Shown: piece by piece, positions 1 to 5,020 of the stretch
Layout of the letters: each line of letters opens with the position of its first letter
How positions within the stretch are numbered: the stretch's first letter is position 1
From: Sphingomonadales bacterium UBA6174
GTDB lineage: Bacteria > Pseudomonadota > Alphaproteobacteria > Sphingomonadales > Sphingomonadaceae
Direction of reading: 5' to 3'
NCBI GenBank assembly: GCA_002422945.1
Contig: DITW01000085.1
Coordinates: 1-5,127 of the forward strand
Length of the DNA stretch: 5,127 bases
The notes under the pieces: generated by a model
Told to the model about the DNA's origin: nothing
Seen by the model: the letters and a program-made list of their open reading frames with translations, nothing else
The model's database searches: none
Made by a program: the position numbers and the translations under genes

Positions 1-46
1 ACCACTCAGTGGGGGCCGGTCACCTCCACGGCTGTGCAACGCTGTA

Positions 47-475
47 TCATTGTCCAGATACGATAATTTTTGCAGCCGATTTTTTCGTTTCCCGAGGCGG
101 GATCGTGCGGATCGTGGAGGCATATTCAGCCGTCAGCACGATTAGCCAGAATTCGGCCCCAAGCCAGTTGCCCGTATTGGCGCCCTTGATGAGATCAAGG
201 ACGAAGAATCCGAGCGACAACATCCTGAATAAAACGGAGCTATAGGTCGGCATATCCGCGCGCATCGAGGCAGTCACCATCAAGACAATACTCATGCCGC
301 CGAACATGATCGAGGAGAAAAGATTATCCGCGCGGTAAAACCCGTCCAATGCGGCAATGAACCATAATAGGCGCGACACAGCAAACTGGCTTTGACCGGT
401 CAGCTGACAGAATTTGATGATAGGTGGCAGGAAAAATGTCTTGCCAATCCATAGGTCGATTTGTGTGAGTTTCAT
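47..475 (-). CDS. Small hypothetical multi-pass membrane protein
   Basis: I do not recognise this 142-residue protein and assign no function. It is rich in hydrophobic stretches. Likely membrane segments are about residues 52-70 (strongest), 78-96 and 103-119, with a weaker, more amphipathic one near 31-45. The C-terminal tail (about 122-142) is polar and basic, with KK and several R/K residues, as in a cytoplasmic tail. I chose the ATG at 473-475. An in-frame GTG two codons upstream (479-481) is the alternative and gives 144 residues. Neither has a convincing Shine-Dalgarno sequence; only a weak GTGG lies just before the ATG. It lies on the same strand as the tRNA-Thr gene, downstream of it, with a 174-bp gap. 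The reading frame is intact and ends in TGA. Confidence that it is a real gene is moderate, resting on length and the coherent hydrophobic pattern. Confidence 0.65.
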   Translation of the reverse strand: MKLTQIDLWIGKTFFLPPIIKFCQLTGQSQFAVSRLLWFIAALDGFYRADNLFSSIMFGGMSIVLMVTASMRADMPTYSSVLFRMLSLGFFVLDLIKGANTGNWLGAEFWLIVLTAEYASTIRTIPPRETKKSAAKIIVSGQ

Positions 476-649
476 ATCCACACATTAGTCGCGACCAACC
501 CCCGATACTAGTATGGCCATGCCCCCGGATCGGGGATATGCAGACCGGCGACAGATCAATGTTCGCGGAATGCCCGCCAGAAATTCTCCGTCAACGGCTG
601 TAACAAATTCAGGTTCAAATTTTCCTAATGGAAGAAGCATAAAGCTTAA
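476..649. other. Intergenic gap between tRNA-Thr and the membrane protein gene
   Basis: No gene is supported here. The stretch should contain the 3' end of the tRNA transcript and the promoter of the membrane protein, but neither is clear. It holds three small symmetric sequences: the 8-bp palindrome GTCGCGAC (488-495), the 10-bp palindrome ATACTAGTAT (505-514), and a short hairpin CCCCG-GAT-CGGGG (523-535). Any of these could mark a regulatory site or the end of the tRNA transcript. None is followed by a clear T-run in the minus direction. Confidence 0.4.
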
Positions 650-725
650 TGGTGCCGCCTATAGGATTCGAACCTACGACCCCCGCATTACGAATGCGAT
701 GCTCTACCAACTGAGCTAAGGCGGC
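650..725 (-). tRNA. tRNA-Thr (anticodon CGU), CCA encoded
   Basis: The minus strand folds into a complete cloverleaf. The acceptor stem is GCCGCCT paired with AGGCGGC (7 of 7). The D stem is GCTC/GAGC. The anticodon stem is TCGCA/TGCGG (one G-U pair) with loop TTCGTAA, giving anticodon CGT, which reads ACG for threonine. The T arm is GTAGG-TTCGAAT-CCTAT. The discriminator is A, followed by a genomically encoded CCA (650-652). This is the full-length copy. Its first 40 positions are duplicated exactly at 2228-2268, so it is the target of the adjacent integrase. The integrase gene lies upstream on the same strand, 53 bp away, so the 5' half and upstream sequence of this tRNA are inferred to come from the integrated element. 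The CGU isoacceptor is probably dispensable in many bacteria, because a UGU tRNA-Thr can often read ACG by wobble. Confidence 0.97.
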
Positions 726-726
726 A
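686..726 (-). repeat. attL-like direct repeat (5' half of tRNA-Thr), copy 1
   Basis: This 41-bp segment is identical to 2228-2268 in the same orientation. It covers tRNA positions 1-40 plus one base upstream. Identity stops at 685 (g here, a in the other copy) and at 727 (a versus c). The segment includes the anticodon stem-loop, a natural imperfect palindrome (GCATT-ACG-AATGC at 685-697) of the kind tyrosine integrases use as a core site. The crossover is inferred to fall in the anticodon loop, around 688-694. Confidence 0.9.
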
Positions 727-734
727 ATGCGCTG

Positions 735-763
735 CCTATAGCGGGAAGAATGCGATCTTTCTA
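735..763 (-). promoter_or_regulatory. Candidate element-supplied promoter for tRNA-Thr
   Basis: On the minus strand a -35-like TAGAAA (758-763, 4 of 6 to TTGACA) is separated by exactly 17 bp from a -10-like TATAGG (735-740, 4 of 6 to TATAAT). The -10 box ends 9 bp before the tRNA 5' end, with a GC-rich discriminator typical of stable-RNA promoters. It lies inside the element. The call is inferred from spacing and position only. Confidence 0.4.
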
Positions 764-778
764 GCCCCCCAGCGCCAA

Positions 779-2134
779 CTAGCTTCGCTTTTTGCGCGTT
801 GTACTGAGACTGTCGGATTTGCGTGGATTTTTGCCCTCGCCATTCGTCAGCTTCGCTGTTTCTGCATATTCGACTCGGTTACTCTGTAGCTGCCCGATGT
901 TCATTTCAGCGGTCAGATGCTTGGCATAGAATCGGTCAATCATCTCAAATGATGTCCGCGCACTGCGAGCAAGCGTCAGCGGGTTGATATTATCGCCCTT
1001 GATCAATCGCTGCATGATGCACGTATGCCGCAAGCTGTACAGCGTGCGTGCATCACCATTGGGCGCCTCTTTCAAATCAGCGATTTTGAGCAACTGATCA
1101 AACTGCCGCGACAGATTACGCAACGCATAATCGCGGTTCAATTGCTCAGGCTGGAACAGATAATCGTCGGGCTTGCCAAAGCCTTCGATAAGTTGCCGTG
1201 CCAGCAACCTGTCATACACCTCAACCGCCATTTCCAGCGTAGCGACGGGACTACCATGACCTTTGGTCGGCGGATGCGTGAGACGCAGATAAGTCTCCTG
1301 CCCCCGAATCACCGCCACATGCTTGTGCTGCAACACCTTGATGTCAGTGGGCCTGATGAATGAGTTCGTCATGAAAATCACGAGATCATAAAGCTCTTGT
1401 GTGATCTCAACATGGCGCAGGAACTTGCCTGCTTTCGTCATCACCTTGACCGTCTCACCAATCTTCGACCTGCACACCGAATGCAGTGTGCCATACTCGC
1501 CGCTATTGAACCATGGCCGCGCCGTATCGACCGTCTTGAGCTTGGGGAATGCTGGCAGTGAAGTGATCACACCGACACGCTGCGCGTATTTCAGGATCGT
1601 CTTGATATGCGAGAGATGGATCTTGAGCGTGTTGATCGTCAGTGGCCGATCAGCCGTGCTGAGCTTGTTGATATAGTCGCTGATCACCGCATAATCGATA
1701 TCTGCAATCTCATACTTGCCAAAATGCGGCATCAGATCGGATTCGAGACGGGCAGTATCATACTGCACCTTCTGCTTGGACAACTCACCACGCGCGAGAC
1801 GCGCTTCGTTCTCCTTGATCAAGCCGCGCGCACATACTTCAAAACCGCTACCTTTGGTGAATGGCAGCTTGTTCATTTTACGATGCTTGAGATCGACAAA
1901 GACCTTCTTGGCAGCCTTGATCGCCTCCTTCTTGTCCGCGACCTTCAAGCTGCGCCGAACAATCTTTCCGTCTTCATAATAGCGAACATACCAGAATGGA
2001 GACGCCTCCATCTTATAGATCGTCAGCGTGCCATAGCCCGCGACCTTCTGAAGCGTGCCCGCAAGTGGCAACGTGCGATCTCGCTTGGTCGTGTTAACCC
2101 GACTTTTCGCTGGATTTTGAGCGTCTTGAGACAT
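779..2134 (-). CDS. Tyrosine recombinase / site-specific integrase
   Basis: This 451-residue protein is a phage- or island-type tyrosine integrase that would cut and join DNA at the tRNA-Thr att sites flanking it. Residues about 35-85 resemble an arm-binding N-terminal domain (FWYVRYYEDGK followed by a basic helix). About 100-200 form the core-binding helical domain, and about 240-410 the catalytic domain. Visible catalytic residues are R261 (SFIRPTDI), K291 (PTKGHG), R369 and H370 in YSLRHT, and the nucleophile Y403 (IDRFYAKH). The usual first histidine of HxxRH is tyrosine (Y366), and the usual H/W box is ARSARTS near 389-395. Such variants occur in the family, so activity remains plausible. 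The C-terminal tail (about 430-451) is basic. The start is ATG at 2132-2134, with no Shine-Dalgarno sequence and a perfect inverted repeat 3 bp upstream. The stop lies 53 bp before the tRNA 5' end on the same strand. Confidence 0.95.
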   Translation of the reverse strand: MSQDAQNPAKSRVNTTKRDRTLPLAGTLQKVAGYGTLTIYKMEASPFWYVRYYEDGKIVRRSLKVADKKEAIKAAKKVFVDLKHRKMNKLPFTKGSGFEVCARGLIKENEARLARGELSKQKVQYDTARLESDLMPHFGKYEIADIDYAVISDYINKLSTADRPLTINTLKIHLSHIKTILKYAQRVGVITSLPAFPKLKTVDTARPWFNSGEYGTLHSVCRSKIGETVKVMTKAGKFLRHVEITQELYDLVIFMTNSFIRPTDIKVLQHKHVAVIRGQETYLRLTHPPTKGHGSPVATLEMAVEVYDRLLARQLIEGFGKPDDYLFQPEQLNRDYALRNLSRQFDQLLKIADLKEAPNGDARTLYSLRHTCIMQRLIKGDNINPLTLARSARTSFEMIDRFYAKHLTAEMNIGQLQSNRVEYAETAKLTNGEGKNPRKSDSLSTTRKKRS

Positions 2135-2137
2135 GAA

Positions 2138-2167
2138 GATGTTGTATAGTAAAATCTATACAACATC
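2138..2167. promoter_or_regulatory. Perfect 12-bp inverted repeat before the integrase: candidate operator/promoter
   Basis: The arms GATGTTGTATAG (2138-2149) and CTATACAACATC (2156-2167) are perfect reverse complements around the 6-bp spacer TAAAAT. The repeat ends 3 bp from the integrase start codon. On the minus strand it contains a -10-like TATACA whose last base is 8 nt before the ATG, so transcription could begin at or next to the start codon. A TTGATG further upstream is a poor -35 at 15-bp spacing. A dimeric repressor bound here would block both transcription and translation initiation. The alternative is an RNA hairpin or an accessory recombination site. The symmetry is certain; the role is inferred. 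Confidence 0.6.
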
Positions 2168-2184
2168 AATCCGAACTAACGGAC

Positions 2185-2199
2185 TGATATGATTGATAT
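2185..2199. repeat. Tandem TGATAT pair, possible arm-type site
   Basis: TGATAT occurs at 2185-2190 and again at 2194-2199, one 9-bp period apart. The pair lies between the integrase inverted repeat and the right-hand att repeat. Closely spaced short direct repeats near att cores can be integrase arm sites or excisionase sites. No matching copy is seen at the other end of the element, so this is only a weak candidate. Confidence 0.2.
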
Positions 2200-2227
2200 C
2201 TTTTGGAAAAATGGGTGTTCGCCAACA

Positions 2228-2268
2228 CATTACGAATGCGATGCTCTACCAACTGAGCTAAGGCGGCA
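2228..2268 (-). repeat. attR-like direct repeat: displaced 5' half of tRNA-Thr, copy 2
   Basis: This is a perfect 41-bp copy of 686-726, consisting of tRNA-Thr positions 1-40 and one upstream base. It stops just past the anticodon loop and has no T arm, 3' acceptor strand or CCA, so it cannot make a tRNA. It is inferred to be the original chromosomal 5' half, separated from its 3' half by the insertion. Sequence to its right (from 2269) would then be the ancestral upstream DNA of the tRNA. I see no clear sigma-70-type promoter there on the minus strand. Confidence 0.9.
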
Positions 2269-2472
2269 CTAACGGTGAAGCCTGATGGCTTGCCGATTGG
2301 GCTGCGCAATATCAGCGTCATTCGACGGATGCAACCGGGGAATCTGCTTTCGCGCACATCGCGTGGCACACCATTTGGTTTCAGTCCATTAACCGATAAG
2401 CCTATACGCTTAGTTAACCATCCATCTGGCATAAGCGTCCCATAAGTTCGTATTGGGAACTGGGACAACATC
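2269..2472. promoter_or_regulatory. Upstream region of the PAS gene, with TTAACC boxes
   Basis: This 204-bp stretch has no supported gene. On the plus strand it must hold the promoter of the PAS gene. On the minus strand it is inferred to be the ancestral upstream region of tRNA-Thr. TTAACC occurs at 2389-2394 and again within TTAACCAT at 2414-2421, 25 bp apart. TTAACC is the half-site of the alphaproteobacterial cell-cycle regulator CtrA, but the full TTAA-N7-TTAA form is absent. A -10-like TATACG lies at 2403-2408 with only a weak -35 (TTCAGT) 17 bp before it. CtrA control is speculative. Confidence 0.3.
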
Positions 2473-3798
2473 ATGGATAATGTCTACGGCCATCAGGATG
2501 ATGCCGTCCACATCAACGCCGTCGATCACGGGATCGAAACGCCGGTCGTGCTGGGTAGCGACGAACGCCGCATGCATGTCCGCGCGTATAATTATTGGGT
2601 GTCGCTGCTCGGCGACCGCAGTTTTCCGTCGATTGAGGATCTGGAACCGGCCAATCTCGCGGACTTTGGCCCGAATAGCATTTTGCTCGATTTCACCTGC
2701 GATATTGAAAACCCGACCATCCAGTTTCTCGGCGCCGCGCTGCAAAAGGAATGCGCGCCGGAAACCAATATCGATTCCGTCGACAAGGTCCCTGCCCGGT
2801 CTTTGGTGTCCCGCCTGACCGATCATTATCTCCAGATCATCGCCAACCGCGCGCCGATCGGATTCGAGGCCGAATTCGTCAACCATCGCGGCAATAACAC
2901 GCTGTATCGCGGTATTTTGATGCCATTCTCCTCCGACGACGACAATATCGATTTCATCTTTGGGGTGATCAACTGGAAAGAACTGGCCGATTCGGCCTTG
3001 GTGTGCAGCCTCCATGAAGAAATCCAGCGCAGCGCCCGGACCGACCAACAACACGCCCCCTTGGCCTCGCCATTGTCCCCCTTATTCACGTCGACCAGCG
3101 ATGAAGCCGCGCATGGCGAAGACGAGCTAGACCTCATCGGCATGCCCTTTATCGGCGGCACGGCAATAGCCGACCCAATTGGCATGATCGGTCCGGATGC
3201 GGGCCTTGGCGATCATCTTGCCGCCGCCCGCGCCTTTGCCGCACTTTCCCATGCTGCCGATCATCGCAGCCGTGCCGCGCTCTATCGGGCGCTTGGCTCC
3301 GCATGGGACTTCGCAATCATCGCAGGTCAGCAACCGGCGGATTATCGGGAATTGCTGGCGGATGCCGGGGTCAAGGTCCAACAACGCGCCCCGATGACGG
3401 CAGTGATCAAGCTCGTGTTCGGCGCAGATTATGACAAAAGCCGCGTGACCGAATTCGCGGCAGTGCTCGAATATGCGGCACGACTGCACCTTGGCCAAGG
3501 CGCGCTTGCGCCCCTGCTGGAACAAACGGATGGCGGGATCAAGGGCGTGGTCAAGGCCGAACGCGAGGCGCGGCGCATCGACAATCCTGTGACTGCCGCG
3601 CCAAAACGCCGCCATAGCGCGCAATCCGCCCTCGAAAATCATGCACCGGTGGCGGTGCTCGATCTGGAGGCGGGCGAACGCGAATTCATGGTATTGCTCG
3701 GCTGTCGCACCAAAGATGGCCGCATTGCCTTGCTGTCACCGCTGGAGGCCGATGAAGCCTTGGTCGGGCGGATGATCAAAGCGATTGACGCGGGCTGA
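2473..3798 (+). CDS. PAS_5-like domain protein with long conserved-looking C-terminal region
   Basis: The protein has 441 residues. Residues about 38-170 match the PAS_5-type pattern seen in alphaproteobacteria: an AYNYWVSLLGDRSFPS opening, a 'leP..l..f.pns.lLdf' strand region, FLGAAL, and a closing RGILMPFSSDDDNIDFIFGVINWKE strand pair. PAS domains sense small molecules or partners; the ligand here is unknown. Residues about 185-245 are a low-complexity linker with Ser, Pro, Asp and Gly. Residues about 245-367 look helical (AARAFAALSHA, RAALYRALGSAWDF, DYDKSRVTEFAAVLEYA) and form a second domain I cannot name. No kinase, GGDEF, EAL or HTH output is visible, so signalling is probably by protein contact. 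It appears soluble, without signal peptide or membrane segment. ATG at 2473 has a weak GGGA 7 bp upstream; M34 is a possible later start. It is followed on the same strand by the zinc-finger gene after 79 bp. Confidence 0.88.
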   Translation: MDNVYGHQDDAVHINAVDHGIETPVVLGSDERRMHVRAYNYWVSLLGDRSFPSIEDLEPANLADFGPNSILLDFTCDIENPTIQFLGAALQKECAPETNIDSVDKVPARSLVSRLTDHYLQIIANRAPIGFEAEFVNHRGNNTLYRGILMPFSSDDDNIDFIFGVINWKELADSALVCSLHEEIQRSARTDQQHAPLASPLSPLFTSTSDEAAHGEDELDLIGMPFIGGTAIADPIGMIGPDAGLGDHLAAARAFAALSHAADHRSRAALYRALGSAWDFAIIAGQQPADYRELLADAGVKVQQRAPMTAVIKLVFGADYDKSRVTEFAAVLEYAARLHLGQGALAPLLEQTDGGIKGVVKAEREARRIDNPVTAAPKRRHSAQSALENHAPVAVLDLEAGEREFMVLLGCRTKDGRIALLSPLEADEALVGRMIKAIDAG

Positions 3799-3814
3799 TC
3801 ATTACCAGATTGCG

Positions 3815-3831
3815 CAAGCCAGAACGGCTTG
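3815..3831 (+). other. Short hairpin between the PAS and zinc-finger genes
   Basis: CAAGCC and GGCTTG form a perfect 6-bp stem around the loop AGAAC, 16 bp after the PAS stop codon. A G-U pair could extend it to 7 bp. The sequence after it (TTAGAGGC) is not a T-run, so this is a weak or partial terminator, or an mRNA-stability hairpin, at best. The two genes may still be co-transcribed. Confidence 0.3.
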
Positions 3832-3877
3832 TTAGAGGCGGCATTCCAACATTGATGCGCCATCGCGAGGAACCAAC

Positions 3878-4102
3878 ATGACCGGCACAACTCCCGTCAC
3901 CGTCTCCCAAGATCTGGTGCCTGAAACCGTGATCGTACGTCACAGCCGTATCGCCTGCGACGGCGCATCGGATATTCCCGGCGGCGCTGCACTCGGCCAT
4001 CCTCGCGTCTGGTTGCAAATGGATGAAAGTGGCATGGTCGACTGCCCTTATTGCGACCGCCGCTTCAAACTTGCGGACGGCCACACCAATACGGGCCATT
4101 AA
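3878..4102 (+). CDS. zf-CHCC (NDUFS6-like) zinc-finger protein
   Basis: This 74-residue protein has the zf-CHCC fold signature: C27 (ACDG), H41 (GHPRVWL), and C56 and C59 (CPYC). These four would bind one zinc. The domain is shared with the mitochondrial complex I accessory subunit NDUFS6 (13 kDa), and small stand-alone copies are common in alphaproteobacteria. A role with respiratory complex I is plausible from homology but is not shown by this locus, which has no nuo genes. The start ATG is well supported by GAGGAA at 3867-3872, 5 bp upstream. The length is normal for the family. It follows the PAS gene by 79 bp on the same strand and converges on the minus-strand gene ending at 4122, leaving 19 bp between the stop codons. 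Confidence 0.93.
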   Translation: MTGTTPVTVSQDLVPETVIVRHSRIACDGASDIPGGAALGHPRVWLQMDESGMVDCPYCDRRFKLADGHTNTGH

Positions 4103-4121
4103 TCTCTTTTAACTGCCGCGC

Positions 4122-4793
4122 TCAATAATCGACGCGGGCGAGATGCCGCGCTTCCAATAAATTCCACAGGCCGCGATGCTGGGCGACCAGCTGCTGCGCA
4201 CCGAACAGGATCGCGCGCTCAATCCCCGGCGTCGTCGCATAATGCGCGGCCACCGCCAGCGTCTCGCCTTCCAACGGCAGGCCCAAGGGAATGGGCGCCA
4301 TCCCCAAGCGCGTTGCCGCGCGGTCCAGCACGTTGCGCACCGCCACCCAATCCAGCACCAACGCAATCGCCGCGCCCAGCGCACAACCGTCACGATCCGA
4401 ACGCGAGAGAATCTCCAGTGCATGCCGCTGGCTGTTCACCGTCGCGACGCTTTCGGCCTGTCCCGGTGTCGATGGCTGCGGACCAACCGCGACCGCCAAT
4501 TTGTTCATATAACGCCGCTCATCGGCGAACGCTTTGATCACCTGCGCCATCCAGCCCTGCACAATCGGATCGGTCGTCATCTGCGCCGCAATATCGACCA
4601 CGCCGGGATGGCGACCATGCAGCACGCATAAATAATGCACCGCATCGGCCAGATTGCGCCCCGCCGTCCGGCTATCGCTCATGCCCGGCCCACGGACATA
4701 GGACCGGCTGATGGTCCCCTCTTGTCCGACCAGCGCCCAGATCGCAGTGTCGAGGCCAGCATTCATACGCCGTTGCGATTGACCCATATTCAT
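4122..4793 (-). CDS. Conserved-looking hypothetical protein next to rpoD
   Basis: I do not recognise this 223-residue protein. It appears soluble and mostly helical, with no signal peptide. A hydrophobic helix around residues 138-152 (LGAAIALVLDWV) is more likely buried than membrane-spanning. Distinctive stretches are GRNLADAVHYLCVLHGRHPGV (about 45-65), WMAQVIKAFADERRYMNKLAVAVGP (about 81-105), and GCALGAAIALVLDW. No catalytic or metal-binding motif is evident. I chose ATG at 4791-4793 because AGAGG lies 9 bp upstream. An in-frame ATG at 4800-4802 and a TTG at 4818-4820 would add 3 or 9 residues, but they lack well-placed ribosome binding sites. It is downstream of rpoD on the same strand, separated by the rpoD terminator and 227 bp, so it probably has its own promoter. 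A -10-like TATATT lies at 4888-4893 with no good -35. Confidence 0.8.
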   Translation of the reverse strand: MNMGQSQRRMNAGLDTAIWALVGQEGTISRSYVRGPGMSDSRTAGRNLADAVHYLCVLHGRHPGVVDIAAQMTTDPIVQGWMAQVIKAFADERRYMNKLAVAVGPQPSTPGQAESVATVNSQRHALEILSRSDRDGCALGAAIALVLDWVAVRNVLDRAATRLGMAPIPLGLPLEGETLAVAAHYATTPGIERAILFGAQQLVAQHRGLWNLLEARHLARVDY

Positions 4794-5020
4794 GACTGCC
4801 ATCCTCTGCGATCCGCGCAAGGCAGCGCACTGCCCCGGCCAATTGATGGAACCGGCATAATGAGTTCAGGTAAACATCCCGTTTATGAATATAGAAATCC
4901 CGCCGATTTGCGACGAAATGAGGCCTAAAACCGGATCAACCACGCTCTGGCCATAAAGCAACGGCGCGGCCCCTTATCAAGAACCGCGCCGTCAAAAATC
5001 AACTTATTGTAACAATGAAC
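4794..5020. other. Intergenic region between rpoD and the hypothetical gene
   Basis: Apart from the rpoD terminator (4961-4992), no gene is supported here. The part at 4860-4915 is noticeably richer in A and T than its surroundings. It contains a small inverted repeat TAAAC-ATCCC-GTTTA (4871-4885) and, on the minus strand, the -10-like TATATT (4888-4893). This is the likely promoter zone for the gene at 4122-4793. Confidence 0.35.
4961..4992 (-). terminator. Rho-independent-like terminator of rpoD
   Basis: ACGGCGCGG (4961-4969) and CCGCGCCGT (4984-4992) are perfect 9-bp complements around a 14-nt loop, 28 bp after the rpoD stop codon. Read on the minus strand, the stem is followed by TGCTTTATGG, a short and imperfect T-rich tail. 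The very GC-rich stem and its position support termination of rpoD. Confidence 0.7.

Larger units (their letters stand above)
686..2268. mobile_element. Minimal integrative element (integrase only) inserted in tRNA-Thr
   Basis: Two perfect 41-bp direct repeats of tRNA-Thr sequence bracket a single gene, a tyrosine recombinase. This is the signature of site-specific integration. The unit from one repeat to the next is 1,542 bp. It contains the integrase (779-2134), a 52-bp gap toward the tRNA, and 93 bp upstream of the integrase with an inverted repeat. There is no excisionase, replication, cargo or mobilisation gene. It may be a remnant left by internal deletion of a larger prophage or island, a very small autonomous element, or a landing site for related elements. 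The integrase frame is intact and the repeats are identical, which argues against long decay. The repeated part is the 5' half of the tRNA, so the element carries the replacement 5' half and upstream region. By eye, the integrase interior is less GC-rich than the PAS gene, consistent with transfer. Confidence 0.85.

Noticed and set aside
1..46. Possible start of another minus-strand gene overlapping the membrane protein stop codon (ATGA at 47-50)
   Set aside because: That frame stops after 14 codons, and nothing else in the 46 bp can be supported before the window edge.
513..719. Plus-strand open frame of 68 codons running through the tRNA-Thr gene
   Set aside because: Its C-terminal half is the antisense of the tRNA (an RIRTYDPRITNAMLYQ-type translation well known from tRNA antisense frames). 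There is no ribosome binding site or homology to support it.
1025..2149. Long plus-strand open frames antisense to the integrase
   Set aside because: They are shadows of the integrase coding frame. The minus strand shows the complete set of catalytic-domain motifs.
686..2268. The repeat as a simple tandem duplication of tRNA genes with one copy decayed
   Set aside because: The second copy ends sharply just past the anticodon loop, is identical over its full length, and an intact integrase lies exactly between the copies. Site-specific integration explains all three.
2166..2474. Minus-strand open frame of 102 codons across the right att repeat
   Set aside because: It contains the typical spurious translation of a tRNA 5' half (ALAQLVEHRIRN) and spans a recombination junction. 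It is not a gene.
2410..3642. Long minus-strand open frames (214 and 171 codons) antisense to the PAS gene
   Set aside because: They arise from GC-rich third-position bias opposite the real gene. The plus strand carries recognisable PAS_5 features and leads into the zinc-finger gene.
4860..4928. 22-codon plus-strand frame starting at ATG 4860, in the rpoD downstream region
   Set aside because: There is only a weak TGGAA-type site before it, and it lies in an A/T-richer zone that more likely holds the promoter for the minus-strand gene. It is too short to support without conservation data.
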